Of a DNA stretch of 64,000 nucleotides, positions 26,266 to 34,074 are shown one piece after another. The notes below the pieces were generated by a model. It saw nothing but the letters and a program-made list of their open reading frames with translations, searched no databases and was not told where the DNA came from. Within the stretch, counting starts at the first letter, position 1. Every line of letters starts with the position of its first letter. Source of the DNA: JAUNQW01 sp043424615 (lineage in GTDB: Bacteria > Bacillota > Bacilli > Lactobacillales > Carnobacteriaceae_A); the NCBI GenBank assembly GCA_043424615.1, contig JBHWOX010000033.1, forward strand, positions 73,775 to 137,774, written 5' to 3'. Position numbers and translations under genes: made by a program.

Positions 26266-26949
26266 ATGGGTGCTATTGTCAATTTTCTAGCTATTCTGAT
26301 TGCTTCTTCTTTGGGGATGCTGGCCAAGACGGCTATCCCCCAGCGACTGACACAAACCGTCATGTCTGGGATTGCCTTAACCGTCATCCTGATGGGGATT
26401 GATGGGGCTCTAGCCAGTGACCGGCTGACTTTGATGATTGTGTCCATCACTCTTGGCTCCCTGATTGGGGAATGGATCAACTTGGATGCTGGCCTAAAGA
26501 AAATAGCTCAACAGATTGAAAATCGTTTTTCCTCTTCAAAATCTCAAGAAAACTCTATTGCTGAAGCTTTTATTTCCTCAACCTTGGTCGTTTGCGTCGG
26601 CTCCATGGCTATTATCGGTTCCCTCCAAAGTGGCTTACAAGGCGACCATTCAACCCTTTATATTAAAAGTATTTTAGATGGCATCTTCACCTTTTTACTA
26701 GCTAGCACTCAAGGATTGGGTGTCTTACTGTCTGCTTTTGCTGTCCTTATTTACCAAGGTAGCCTGACTCTCTTAGCAGGTGTCCTCCAACCCTTCTTAT
26801 CCGATCTGATTATAAATGAAGTCGTCGCCGTCGGTTCCCTTCTTTTAATCGCTTTGGGCTTAAACATGTTGGATATAACCAATATTCGTGTGATGAATAT
26901 GGTTCCTGCCATGCTGATCCCTGCCATCGTTCTCAGTTTTATGGGATAA
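26266..26949 (+). CDS. DUF554 family membrane protein
   Basis: A 227-residue integral membrane protein with about seven hydrophobic segments, opening GAIVNFLAILIASSLG and containing the family's SMAIIGSLQSGLQGDHS turn near residue 110. DUF554 proteins are likely transporters, but no substrate is known. It lies between lplA and the SirTM operon with no other partner. Confidence 0.8.
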   Translation: MGAIVNFLAILIASSLGMLAKTAIPQRLTQTVMSGIALTVILMGIDGALASDRLTLMIVSITLGSLIGEWINLDAGLKKIAQQIENRFSSSKSQENSIAEAFISSTLVVCVGSMAIIGSLQSGLQGDHSTLYIKSILDGIFTFLLASTQGLGVLLSAFAVLIYQGSLTLLAGVLQPFLSDLIINEVVAVGSLLLIALGLNMLDITNIRVMNMVPAMLIPAIVLSFMG

Positions 26950-27067
26950 AAAACAGTATTGTTCTTCAAAAACGAGAGGGTGGCGCTTTTTACACTTATT
27001 TTTCATTAAAATAAAGCATTGACCAGCTATTTCTTTGCTATATTCCACTAATTCCGTCATGATAAAA

Positions 27068-27163
27068 ATGAAAAAGCAGTTATCCTGTGACATATTCCAC
27101 CTATCGAGTTCAGCCAGTAACTCTCTCCAGCTTAGAAGGGAATGTTGGGACAACTGCTTTTTA
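27068..27163. repeat. Long-loop inverted repeat before the SirTM operon
   Basis: AAAAAGCAGTT and AACTGCTTTTT form an 11-bp stem enclosing about 74 bases, ending in a T-run. It could terminate the DUF554 transcript. Its right arm and following bases resemble the element at 28798-28852. Confidence 0.5.
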
Positions 27164-27198
27164 TTATGTTTGTAAGAAATGAAAAGAGGTTATGTACG

Positions 27199-28389
27199 AT
27201 GAATGAAAAATATAATGACTTATTTCAACCCCTCCGCCTACCCAATGGGGTCGTTTTAGATAATCGTTTTGTGGTTTCACCGGTGATTACCCAATCATCG
27301 ACTCGTGAAGGTTTTGTGACAGACGAAGATGTGGCCTACGCTGAACGGCGAGCAGGATCAGCAGCCATGGCTATCACGGGTGCCGCTTATATAGAGCCCT
27401 ATGGCCAACTGTTTAAATATGGTTTTTCTGCAGTGAGTGACGAGCATATTCCATCCTTAAAACGTCTGGCTGAAGCTATGAAAAGTCAGGGAAATAAAGC
27501 TATCTTGCAGCTCACCCATGCTGGACGTTTTGCTAAGATTGCCTTAGAAGATTATGGCGTGGTTTATGGCCCTTCAGCTATGCAGCTCAACACACCGGTG
27601 GAACACACTGTTTATGAATTAAGTCCACGAAAAATCAGACAAATTATCCACCAATATGGGCAAGCCACTCGCCGAGCGATTCAAGCTGGCTTTGATGGAG
27701 TTGAAATTTCTGCAGCCCAACGCTTACTCATCCAAACTTTTTTCTCCACCTTTTCTAACCAACGAGAGGATGAATACGGTCCCCAATCCATTGAAAATCG
27801 CTCACGGTTTGGGGTTGAAGTTTTCCAAGAGGTTCAGTCTATCATTGACCAATATGCAGATGATACTTTCATTCTTGGTTTCAGAGGAACGCCAGAAGAA
27901 ACACGTGGTGATCAGATTGGTTACCGGGTGGAAGAATTTAATGAATTTGTTGACCGATTAATGGAGGTGGCTGATATTGACTATTACGCTACCGCTAGCT
28001 GGGGTAAAAATATTTACTTGCAAAAAATTCGTGCCGGCCAACACCAGGGAGAGTATATGAACAAAGTTGTACATGATCATTTCAAAGGGCGCTTGCCTAT
28101 CATGGCAACTGGTGGTATCAATTCTCCTGACAAAGCCTTAGAAGGGCTTTCTTTCTCAGACTTTGTTGGCGCCAGCACTCCCTTTGTGACCGAGCCTGAA
28201 TTTGCCGTAAAAATCGCTCAAGGACAGGAAGATTTGATTGATTTAGGCATCAAGGAAGACCAGCTTGATGATTTAAAAATCCCTGACCGTGCCTTTGCTG
28301 ACATTGTTTATATGATGGACTTGGGCGGATCTTTGTCAGAGGAAACCCGTGACCGCATCCGTCAACTCGATGATGAATCTGACCAATAA
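27199..28389 (+). CDS. Old yellow enzyme-type NADH-dependent flavin oxidoreductase
   Basis: A 396-residue FMN TIM-barrel enzyme of the OYE family. It opens YNDLFQPLRLPNGVVLDNRF and ends its barrel with MATGGINSPDKALE and FVGASTPFV. The region that usually reads HGAHGYL-QFLSP is altered to ISAAQRLLIQTFFST, while the following NQREDEYG-SIENRSRF is kept, so substrate handling may differ. I chose the ATG at 27199: the upstream in-frame codons lie in the inverted repeat and lack a binding site. It is the first gene of an operon with GcvH-L, macrodomain, SirTM and luciferase-like genes. Confidence 0.85.
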   Translation: MNEKYNDLFQPLRLPNGVVLDNRFVVSPVITQSSTREGFVTDEDVAYAERRAGSAAMAITGAAYIEPYGQLFKYGFSAVSDEHIPSLKRLAEAMKSQGNKAILQLTHAGRFAKIALEDYGVVYGPSAMQLNTPVEHTVYELSPRKIRQIIHQYGQATRRAIQAGFDGVEISAAQRLLIQTFFSTFSNQREDEYGPQSIENRSRFGVEVFQEVQSIIDQYADDTFILGFRGTPEETRGDQIGYRVEEFNEFVDRLMEVADIDYYATASWGKNIYLQKIRAGQHQGEYMNKVVHDHFKGRLPIMATGGINSPDKALEGLSFSDFVGASTPFVTEPEFAVKIAQGQEDLIDLGIKEDQLDDLKIPDRAFADIVYMMDLGGSLSEETRDRIRQLDDESDQ

Positions 28390-28450
28390 CTAGTCAGATG
28401 AGCTTTAATTTGATAGAATTCTAATGCATTAAAAGAAAAGGAGAATGGCA

Positions 28451-28783
28451 ATGACTAAAAGAAAAAATTTCTTTTTTATTGAACAAAATGAAGATGAGTA
28501 CATCATTTCTATGACCCCTGAATTACAAGACGATGTGGGTACTGTTGGTTTTGTGGAGTTTTTATCTAAAGATGAATTAGAAGAAGGCGAAGCTTTCTTA
28601 AATCTTGAAGCGGCTAAAACTGTTTTTGAAGCTCAAAGTCCTTTAGCAGGTCGAATCACAGCTTATAATGAAGCTGCTGAAGACCAACCTGAATTATTGA
28701 ACTCTGAAAAAGCAGAAGAAAACTGGTTAATTAAATTAACGGACGTTGATGAAGCAGCATTTGACGCTTTAGAAGAAGCTTAA
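28451..28783 (+). CDS. GcvH-like lipoyl carrier protein (GcvH-L)
   Basis: A 110-residue lipoyl-domain protein of the GcvH-L type found with SirTM. Lysine 56 in NLEAAKTVFE is the lipoylation site. Aspartate 27 is present at the position I recall being ADP-ribosylated in the S. aureus protein. The protein is strongly acidic. The start at 28451 has AAAGGAG at seven bases; an ATG two codons earlier is too close. It is not expected to serve the glycine cleavage system, since no gcvT/gcvP is nearby, but to be the modified substrate of the operon's sirtuin and macrodomain. Confidence 0.88.
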   Translation: MTKRKNFFFIEQNEDEYIISMTPELQDDVGTVGFVEFLSKDELEEGEAFLNLEAAKTVFEAQSPLAGRITAYNEAAEDQPELLNSEKAEENWLIKLTDVDEAAFDALEEA

Positions 28784-28797
28784 GATGGACTGACTTT

Positions 28798-28852
28798 CAA
28801 GCAGTAATGACACAGGCCAAGAATGACCTCACGTCCTTACTGCTTTTATTAT
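28798..28852. repeat. Inverted repeat between GcvH-L and macrodomain genes
   Basis: AAGCAGTAA and TTACTGCTT form a 9-bp stem around about 35 bases, followed by TTATTATGT. The same tail follows the element at 27068-27163. It could be an internal attenuator or RNA-processing site. Confidence 0.45.
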
Positions 28853-28870
28853 GTAAAAAAGAGGTTGTTT

Positions 28871-29662
28871 ATGAATCAAAGAGAACGTTTAATTTATCTG
28901 GTTACTTATCTTATGCAAGAAAATGCCCAAGGCGACAGCATTGAAATTGAACCTATTCTTCCTCTAGCTGAAAACGAATTAGCGAGTATGTTTAGGGGGC
29001 TCATGAATGTCCGCCTTCCTTACCCTATCGATGACGAATTTTTAAGCGTCCAAGATGACTACTTACAAGAACGTCATGCTCAGCGTTATCAACCCCGTTT
29101 GGAAGACTTGGAAGAAGTGGAAAAACAGATCTACCTTTGGCAGGGGGACATTACCTCTCTCAAGGTTGATGCCATCGTGAATGCAGCTAATAGTGAATTT
29201 TTAGGGTGTTTCATCCCTAACCACCACTGCATCGATAATGAAATTCAATCTAAGGGAGGCTACCAGATCCGCTTAGATGTGGCCAAGATTCGCCGAGAGC
29301 AGGGGCGTAAAGAACCAATGGGTCGGGCCAAGATAACTCCCGGCCATAACTTACCAGCCAAATATATTATCCACACAGTTGCCCCCATTACTATGGGCAA
29401 GTCATCTGCCGTCAAATCACAACTATTGAGCGAATGTTATCAACATGTATTAAAATTAGCTGATGAACATAAGCTGTCTTCCATCGCCCTTTGCTGCATC
29501 GGGACAGGCCAATTCGGCTTCCCTCAAGACGCAGCTGCTGACATCGCCATCCAAACGGTTCGCGACTATTTAAAAGAACAGTCTTCCTCTCTTCAAGTCA
29601 TTTTTAATGTCTTTGAAGATTCTGACTTAGAAATTTACCAAAATAAATTAAAGAAGGTATAA
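28871..29662 (+). CDS. Zinc-type macrodomain protein-ADP-ribose hydrolase
   Basis: A 263-residue protein with a helical N-terminal extension (about 80 residues) and a macrodomain. VDAIVNAANSEFLGC holds the ADP-ribose-binding asparagines. GCFIPNHHCIDNEIQ supplies the cysteine and histidine residues characteristic of zinc-containing macrodomains of SirTM operons. IHTVAP and CIGTGQFGFP complete the fold. The known role of this class is to remove mono-ADP-ribose added by SirTM to GcvH-L. I start at 28871, where GAGG precedes the ATG; upstream codons fall in the inverted repeat. The stop is followed by the SirTM start after one base. Confidence 0.9.
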   Translation: MNQRERLIYLVTYLMQENAQGDSIEIEPILPLAENELASMFRGLMNVRLPYPIDDEFLSVQDDYLQERHAQRYQPRLEDLEEVEKQIYLWQGDITSLKVDAIVNAANSEFLGCFIPNHHCIDNEIQSKGGYQIRLDVAKIRREQGRKEPMGRAKITPGHNLPAKYIIHTVAPITMGKSSAVKSQLLSECYQHVLKLADEHKLSSIALCCIGTGQFGFPQDAAADIAIQTVRDYLKEQSSSLQVIFNVFEDSDLEIYQNKLKKV

Positions 29663-29663
29663 T

Positions 29664-30551
29664 ATGACAATTTGGAAAACATTAGAAAAGAAAAATGACC
29701 TTAGCCAGAGTGAATTATTAGCCGAACTTATTGATGAAGCGGAAGCTATCGTCGTCGGCATTGGTGCCGGTATGTCGGCGGCGACAGGTTTTGTTTACAC
29801 TGGTCCCCGTTTCAAAGACCAGTTCCCAGATTTTATAGATAAATATAATTTCTTCGACATGCTTCAAGCTTTTGTCTTCCTAGGTTGGGAATCTCCCGAG
29901 GAAATGTGGGCATTCAAAAGCCGATTTGTTAAGTTAAATTATTTTGACCAACCAGAAGGACTCGCTTATACCCAGCTAAGAAAAGTCCTGGAAAAACGAA
30001 ACTATCATGTCATCACGACCAATGCCGATACCGCTTTTTACCGGTCAGACTATGATATGTCTAAAGTCTTCCGTTGCCAGGGAGAATACGGTTTAATGCA
30101 ATGTTCCGATTTTTGCCACCAGCAAGCTTACCCTATTAATCCAGAATGGAATCAGGAAATGGTGGACCAACAAAAAAACATGCAAGTTCCGACTGAACTG
30201 GTCCCACGTTGTCCTAAGTGTGGCACTTTTATGGAAATTAATAAACGCGATACCTATAAAGGCATGGTTGAAGACCCAGACTTCCACCGCCAGCGACGTC
30301 GCTATGAGAATTTCTTAAAAGAAAACGAAGGTAAAAAAGTCCTCTTCCTTGAAAGCGGAGTGGGGACGACTACTCCTCAATTCATTCGCGACCCTTTCCA
30401 AAAGATGACCGGCGAAAATGAGGCCGCCTTATACGTGACCATGAACCGCAAACCTTACCGTATTGCCCCTGAAGCTCGTGACCAAACCATTCGAATTACT
30501 GAAGATATTGCTGAAGTCTTTGAAAATGTCTACCATCATTTAGAAGCATAA
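29664..30551 (+). CDS. SirTM-class sirtuin (protein mono-ADP-ribosyltransferase)
   Basis: A 295-residue sirtuin of the SirTM class. The Rossmann motif GIGAGMSAATGFVYTGPRF (residue 32) and the zinc-binding CSDFCH and CPKCG cysteine pairs are visible. The usual TQNID box reads TTNAD here, typical of SirTM enzymes that ADP-ribosylate rather than deacylate. In S. aureus and S. pyogenes, SirTM modifies lipoylated GcvH-L and the paired macrodomain reverses it; the set is linked to the oxidative stress response. Spacing of one base from the macrodomain gene implies coupled translation. Confidence 0.92.
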   Translation: MTIWKTLEKKNDLSQSELLAELIDEAEAIVVGIGAGMSAATGFVYTGPRFKDQFPDFIDKYNFFDMLQAFVFLGWESPEEMWAFKSRFVKLNYFDQPEGLAYTQLRKVLEKRNYHVITTNADTAFYRSDYDMSKVFRCQGEYGLMQCSDFCHQQAYPINPEWNQEMVDQQKNMQVPTELVPRCPKCGTFMEINKRDTYKGMVEDPDFHRQRRRYENFLKENEGKKVLFLESGVGTTTPQFIRDPFQKMTGENEAALYVTMNRKPYRIAPEARDQTIRITEDIAEVFENVYHHLEA

Positions 30552-30563
30552 AGAGGTGTTAAA

Positions 30564-31574
30564 ATGGTAAAACTAAATATTCTAGACTATGCTCAAATCG
30601 ATGAAGGAAGCAATGGTCATCAGGCCGTAAAAGAATCTGCTGAGTTGGCTCAACTGGCTGAATCTTTGGGTTACCACCGCTTTTGGGTGGCAGAACACCA
30701 TGATTTGCCTGCCTTTGCCTCTTCTAGTCCAGAAGTTTTAATGATGCACTTAGCTGACCAAACCGAATCCATTCGTATCGGTTCGGGAGGAGTCATGGTT
30801 CCCCATTATAGCCCTTTCAAAGTGGCTGAAAATTTCCAAGTTCTCCAAGCTGCCCATCCCAACCGCATAGATTTAGGGATAGGAAACACAGCCGGCACTA
30901 ACCAAGTCAATGACACTTTAAATGAATTAAAAGAGCATCGCTTTGGTTACAAAACGGCGATCAGTGATCTGATGCATTATCTGTCAGAAGAAGAGGATGA
31001 AAGTTTCCGCCATGGCAATATCAAAGCCCGTCCTTTAACGGACAGCCAGCCTGACCTTTGGTTACTCAGCACCAGTGTCAAAAATGCTAAGTTGGCAGCT
31101 AAATTAGGAATTGGTTATTGCTTCGGCCTCTTCCCTTATGCTTCAGGAGATAAGCTTGAAGTTGGCCGGGAAGCTTGCCGAGTGTACCGTGAAGAATTCC
31201 AGCCTTCTGCTTTCTTATCTGAACCTCAAGTGATGTTCTCCATGTTCGCAGCCATTGGTGAAAATGAAGAACAAGCAGAAGCTCTGGCTAAATCTATTGA
31301 TTTGTGGATGTTAGGGCAAGATAATTTTAGTCGATTTAAACAAATCCCTTCTATTGAAACTGCAGCTAACTATGATCTCAGTCAAGCTGAACAAAAGGCT
31401 ATTGAAAAAAATCGTAGCCGCCTCATTGTGGGCAATCCGGAGGCTATCCGCCAGCAATTAGATCTTTATATCCAAGCCTTCCAGGCCGATGAACTCTTAA
31501 TGTGCACCATCATGCCTGGCATTGAAAACCGTAAAAATGGCTTGAAACTTTTAGCTCAAGCCTTTGAAAATTAA
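30564..31574 (+). CDS. Luciferase-like monooxygenase family flavin oxidoreductase
   Basis: A 336-residue bacterial-luciferase-like TIM barrel. LNILDYAQIDEGS at the N-terminus, RFWVAEHHDLPAFASSSPEV and RIDLGIGNTAGTN are standard LLM-class motifs. Such enzymes use FMNH2 and oxygen, but the substrate cannot be inferred. It is the last gene of the operon, 12 bases after SirTM, as in the extended SirTM operons that carry both an OYE and an LLM enzyme. Confidence 0.88.
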   Translation: MVKLNILDYAQIDEGSNGHQAVKESAELAQLAESLGYHRFWVAEHHDLPAFASSSPEVLMMHLADQTESIRIGSGGVMVPHYSPFKVAENFQVLQAAHPNRIDLGIGNTAGTNQVNDTLNELKEHRFGYKTAISDLMHYLSEEEDESFRHGNIKARPLTDSQPDLWLLSTSVKNAKLAAKLGIGYCFGLFPYASGDKLEVGREACRVYREEFQPSAFLSEPQVMFSMFAAIGENEEQAEALAKSIDLWMLGQDNFSRFKQIPSIETAANYDLSQAEQKAIEKNRSRLIVGNPEAIRQQLDLYIQAFQADELLMCTIMPGIENRKNGLKLLAQAFEN

Positions 31575-31590
31575 AGCTACATTTAAAAAG

Positions 31591-31666
31591 AAAAGCTGTG
31601 ACTGTTTAAGGCTCCCTCGCTAAGATTCTTATCTTAGGAAGGGCTAGTATGGCAGTCACAGCTTTT
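31591..31666. terminator. Terminator with a nested hairpin between convergent genes
   Basis: AAAAGCTGTGACTG pairs with CAGTCACAGCTTTT (14 bp). The loop encloses a second hairpin, CTAAGAT-TCTT-ATCTTAG. A T-run follows on the plus strand. It ends the SirTM operon opposite degV. Confidence 0.75.
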
Positions 31667-31711
31667 TTATAATGTCATAGAAGAAAAAATACAGTTCTTC
31701 CATTTCATCTT

Positions 31712-32575
31712 CTATTTTTCATATTCAACCAAAGGAATGGCCGCCATTCCCAGAGCCCCTGTTGAAGCATGGGTCCCAATCACTGGGCCTAAGGCTTGCA
31801 ATTCCACTGGAACTTCGGGAAATTTATCTTTAAAAGCTTTCAAAAATTTTTGCCCTTGCTCAGGATCATTGACATGGAAAAGGGCAACCTGGCAAGGCCC
31901 ATTTTGTTGCTGATACCAGTTTTCAAAATCATTTTCCATCGCTTCTAACACACGATTTAAACGGCGACTGTGTTTTAAGAAATGTAACTGGCCATTTTTT
32001 AAATTAAAAGCAAATTTTAGGCCTAAAAAAGATTGTAAGCGGCCAGCCATTTTGGGAACGCGCCCTCCTTTGACCAGGTTTTCAATGGAAACAAGAGCGG
32101 CTGATAATTGGCCAGCTTGGTCTAAACGATCCAATTCTCTTAAAATTTCTTCCAGGCTGTAATGAGCCTCAACCATTCGTCCTGCCGCTTCAACTAGCAA
32201 GCCCTCGCCGACTGATCCTGTTTGGCTAGGAAAAACAGAAACTTGCTCCGGATAGTCTTCTGCTGCCAAACAGGCCGACTGGTAAGTGCCTGATAGTTTT
32301 TTAGACAGGGTGATGACAATAATGTGATCGTAGTTCTGCTCAAAAATACTTTCAAATTTTTCCTTAAAATCATAGGGCGTGGCCTGGGAAGTTTTAGGAA
32401 TCTCATCCATTTGATCGATTCGGCGATAATAATCGGCAGATGAGATGTCTTCTTCTTCTTTGTATGCTTTTCCGTCCATTATAATATAGAGGGGGATTTG
32501 AAAGATACATTTATATTCTTTTTGTCTGGGAGTCAGGTCAGCGGATGTTTCGGTAAGTATGGCTATCTTTGTCAT
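31712..32575 (-). CDS. DegV family fatty-acid-binding protein
   Basis: A 287-residue protein of the DegV/FakB fold. It opens KIAILTETSADLTPRQ and has the family's ITLSKKLSGTYQSACLAAE region (about residue 95) and a G(R)VPKMAGR turn. DegV proteins bind a fatty acid, and FakB members present it to FakA kinase; no fakA is in the window. I start at the ATG at 32575 with AAAGGAA, giving a normal N-terminus. It is monocistronic. Confidence 0.85.
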   Translation of the reverse strand: MTKIAILTETSADLTPRQKEYKCIFQIPLYIIMDGKAYKEEEDISSADYYRRIDQMDEIPKTSQATPYDFKEKFESIFEQNYDHIIVITLSKKLSGTYQSACLAAEDYPEQVSVFPSQTGSVGEGLLVEAAGRMVEAHYSLEEILRELDRLDQAGQLSAALVSIENLVKGGRVPKMAGRLQSFLGLKFAFNLKNGQLHFLKHSRRLNRVLEAMENDFENWYQQQNGPCQVALFHVNDPEQGQKFLKAFKDKFPEVPVELQALGPVIGTHASTGALGMAAIPLVEYEK

Positions 32576-32690
32576 GTTTTTTTCCTTTCTTGTCTTAAGT
32601 TGAATTATAAACACAAGGATTTAAATAGTCAAACTTTAACATTTTTGTGACTATTTATTCGATCCGCCAAGCCAATAAAAAAAGATATGC

Positions 32691-32719
32691 TTGACAAGCA
32701 GGCAGAGCTTGCGTAAGAT
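32691..32719 (+). promoter_or_regulatory. Promoter of the T-box/MetQ-like transcript
   Basis: A consensus TTGACA, a 17-base spacer and TAAGAT, followed by the T-box leader. Confidence 0.7.
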
Positions 32720-32725
32720 AAAAGA

Positions 32726-33003
32726 CATAAAATATAAAGCGATGAAGAGATAAGTAAATATGGACGTCTTTCAAAGAGAGCCATGCTTGGTGAGATATGG
32801 CAAAGAACGAGATATTGAACATGGTCTTGGAGCAGATAAGTTGAGCTGAAAAGCAAATCTTATACGTTTGCACCCGTTACCGTGCAACAGTTGTTAGACT
32901 GGTAGAGGCTATAGGAGTAATTCTATAGTAAAATAAGGTGGTAACACGTTGATGAAATTATTCAAACGTCCTTAAAAGAGAAATCTTTTAAGGACGTTTT
33001 TAA
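32726..33003 (+). promoter_or_regulatory. T-box leader, Met specifier (AUG)
   Basis: A transcript of about 280 nt showing T-box hallmarks in order: AAGTA in the specifier-loop 5' side, AGAGAGCC ... GGTGAG distal loop motifs, and the specifier side GAAC-ATG-G. AAGGTGGTAACACG at 32935-32948 is a slightly divergent T-box sequence. A strong terminator follows (ACGTCCTTAAAAGA / TCTTTTAAGGACGT, then TTTTT). With the GAA-N-codon register the specifier is AUG, so uncharged tRNA-Met should relieve termination of the downstream lipoprotein gene. Confidence 0.88.
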
Positions 33004-33032
33004 TTTTATAATCATAAAGGAGAGTGTGTGAA

Positions 33033-33887
33033 ATGAAGAAATTTAAATGGTGGTTTGTGAGTATTGTGACTTTGCTCTTTGCCTTAATATTAGGAGGATG
33101 TTCTAGTGGTGAATCTAGCGACCAGTCCTCTAGCCAAGCTGCTGAGAGTTCAGCTGATCAAAATGTAAAAATTGGGATTGTCGGTGAAGGTCCTTCCAAT
33201 GAACAATGGACCTACATTAAAGACCAAGCCGCAGAGGAAGGAATTTCCATTGAGCTGGTCGTTTTTGAAGACTATGCGACACCTAACACAGCCCTATCTG
33301 CTGGGGATTTAGATCTAAATGCCTACCAACACCGCTTATTTTTAGAAGAATATAATGAAGACGCTGGGGATGACTTAGTTGAGATTGGGGCCACAACCTT
33401 TAACCCTTTAGGCCTCTATTCTAACAACATCAGCTCGGTTGAAGATATTCCAGATGGTGCGTCTGTTGCCATTCCGAATGACCCTTCCAATGGAGGACGT
33501 GCTTTAATCTTATTACAGCAAGCTGGTTTGATTGAAGTGGATGAAGCAGCCGGCCTCTTGCCTACTGTCGACGACATCAGCAATAATCTTAAAAACTTAG
33601 AAATCGTAGAAATTGATGCGGCTCAAACACCTCGTGCGATGGGAGACCAAGATTTTGTTGTCATTAACAATGACCACGCCACAGCGTCAGGTTTAATCCC
33701 TACTGAAGATGCCTTCTACTTAGAAGAAATCGACGAAGAAACCGATCCTTATGTCAATATTATTGCTGCCCGTTCAGAAGACCAAGACAATGAAGTTTAT
33801 CAAAAGATTGTGGACATTTACCATTCTGATGAAGTCGCAGACATTATCGATCAAGCCACCAAAGGATCTTCTGTTCCTGCTTGGTAA
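33033..33887 (+). CDS. metQ: NlpA/MetQ-family methionine-binding lipoprotein
   Basis: A 284-residue ABC substrate-binding lipoprotein. It has a charged N-terminus, a hydrophobic stretch and the lipobox LILGGC (C23), followed by a Ser/Gln-rich tether. The mature domain has the NlpA motifs DYATPNTALSAGDLDLNAYQH and NDPSNGGRALILLQQAG. The Met T-box upstream supports methionine (or a methionine-related compound) as ligand. No ATPase (MetN) or permease (MetI) gene is adjacent, so it is an orphan binding protein that must use components encoded elsewhere. The ATG at 33033 is well spaced from AAAGGAG; an earlier GTG is not. Confidence 0.9.
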   Translation: MKKFKWWFVSIVTLLFALILGGCSSGESSDQSSSQAAESSADQNVKIGIVGEGPSNEQWTYIKDQAAEEGISIELVVFEDYATPNTALSAGDLDLNAYQHRLFLEEYNEDAGDDLVEIGATTFNPLGLYSNNISSVEDIPDGASVAIPNDPSNGGRALILLQQAGLIEVDEAAGLLPTVDDISNNLKNLEIVEIDAAQTPRAMGDQDFVVINNDHATASGLIPTEDAFYLEEIDEETDPYVNIIAARSEDQDNEVYQKIVDIYHSDEVADIIDQATKGSSVPAW

Positions 33888-33914
33888 ATATTTTTTCCAC
33901 CCCATTTAAAGCTT

Positions 33915-33949
33915 AAAACAGCTCCCTTCTATACTTAGGGAGCTGTTTT
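33915..33949 (+). terminator. Terminator of metQ
   Basis: A 13-bp stem AAAACAGCTCCCT / AGGGAGCTGTTTT followed by more T. Confidence 0.9.
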
Positions 33950-34029
33950 TTTTCGAATACATGGGCCTTATCTAAAGTTAAGCGAATTAAAAGGAAGTCA
34001 TCATAGTTTTTCTTTCCCTTCCCGCACAA

Positions 34030-34064
34030 AAAGCCAGGAGTTGCTTTATTTTTCTCCTGGCTTT
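34030..34064 (-). terminator. Terminator of the ABC exporter operon
   Basis: An 11-bp stem AAAGCCAGGAG / CTCCTGGCTTT just past the exporter operon, with a T-run on the minus strand. Confidence 0.85.
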
Positions 34065-34074
34065 ATTTTTATAA

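Noticed and set aside
28445..28783. GcvH-L as part of a glycine cleavage system complementary to glycine reductase
   Set aside because: No gcvT, gcvPA or gcvPB is nearby and the protein is the short SirTM-associated type.
32820..32835. His (CAU) reading of the MetQ T-box specifier
   Set aside because: The established GAA-N-codon register gives AUG, which also fits a methionine-type binding protein.
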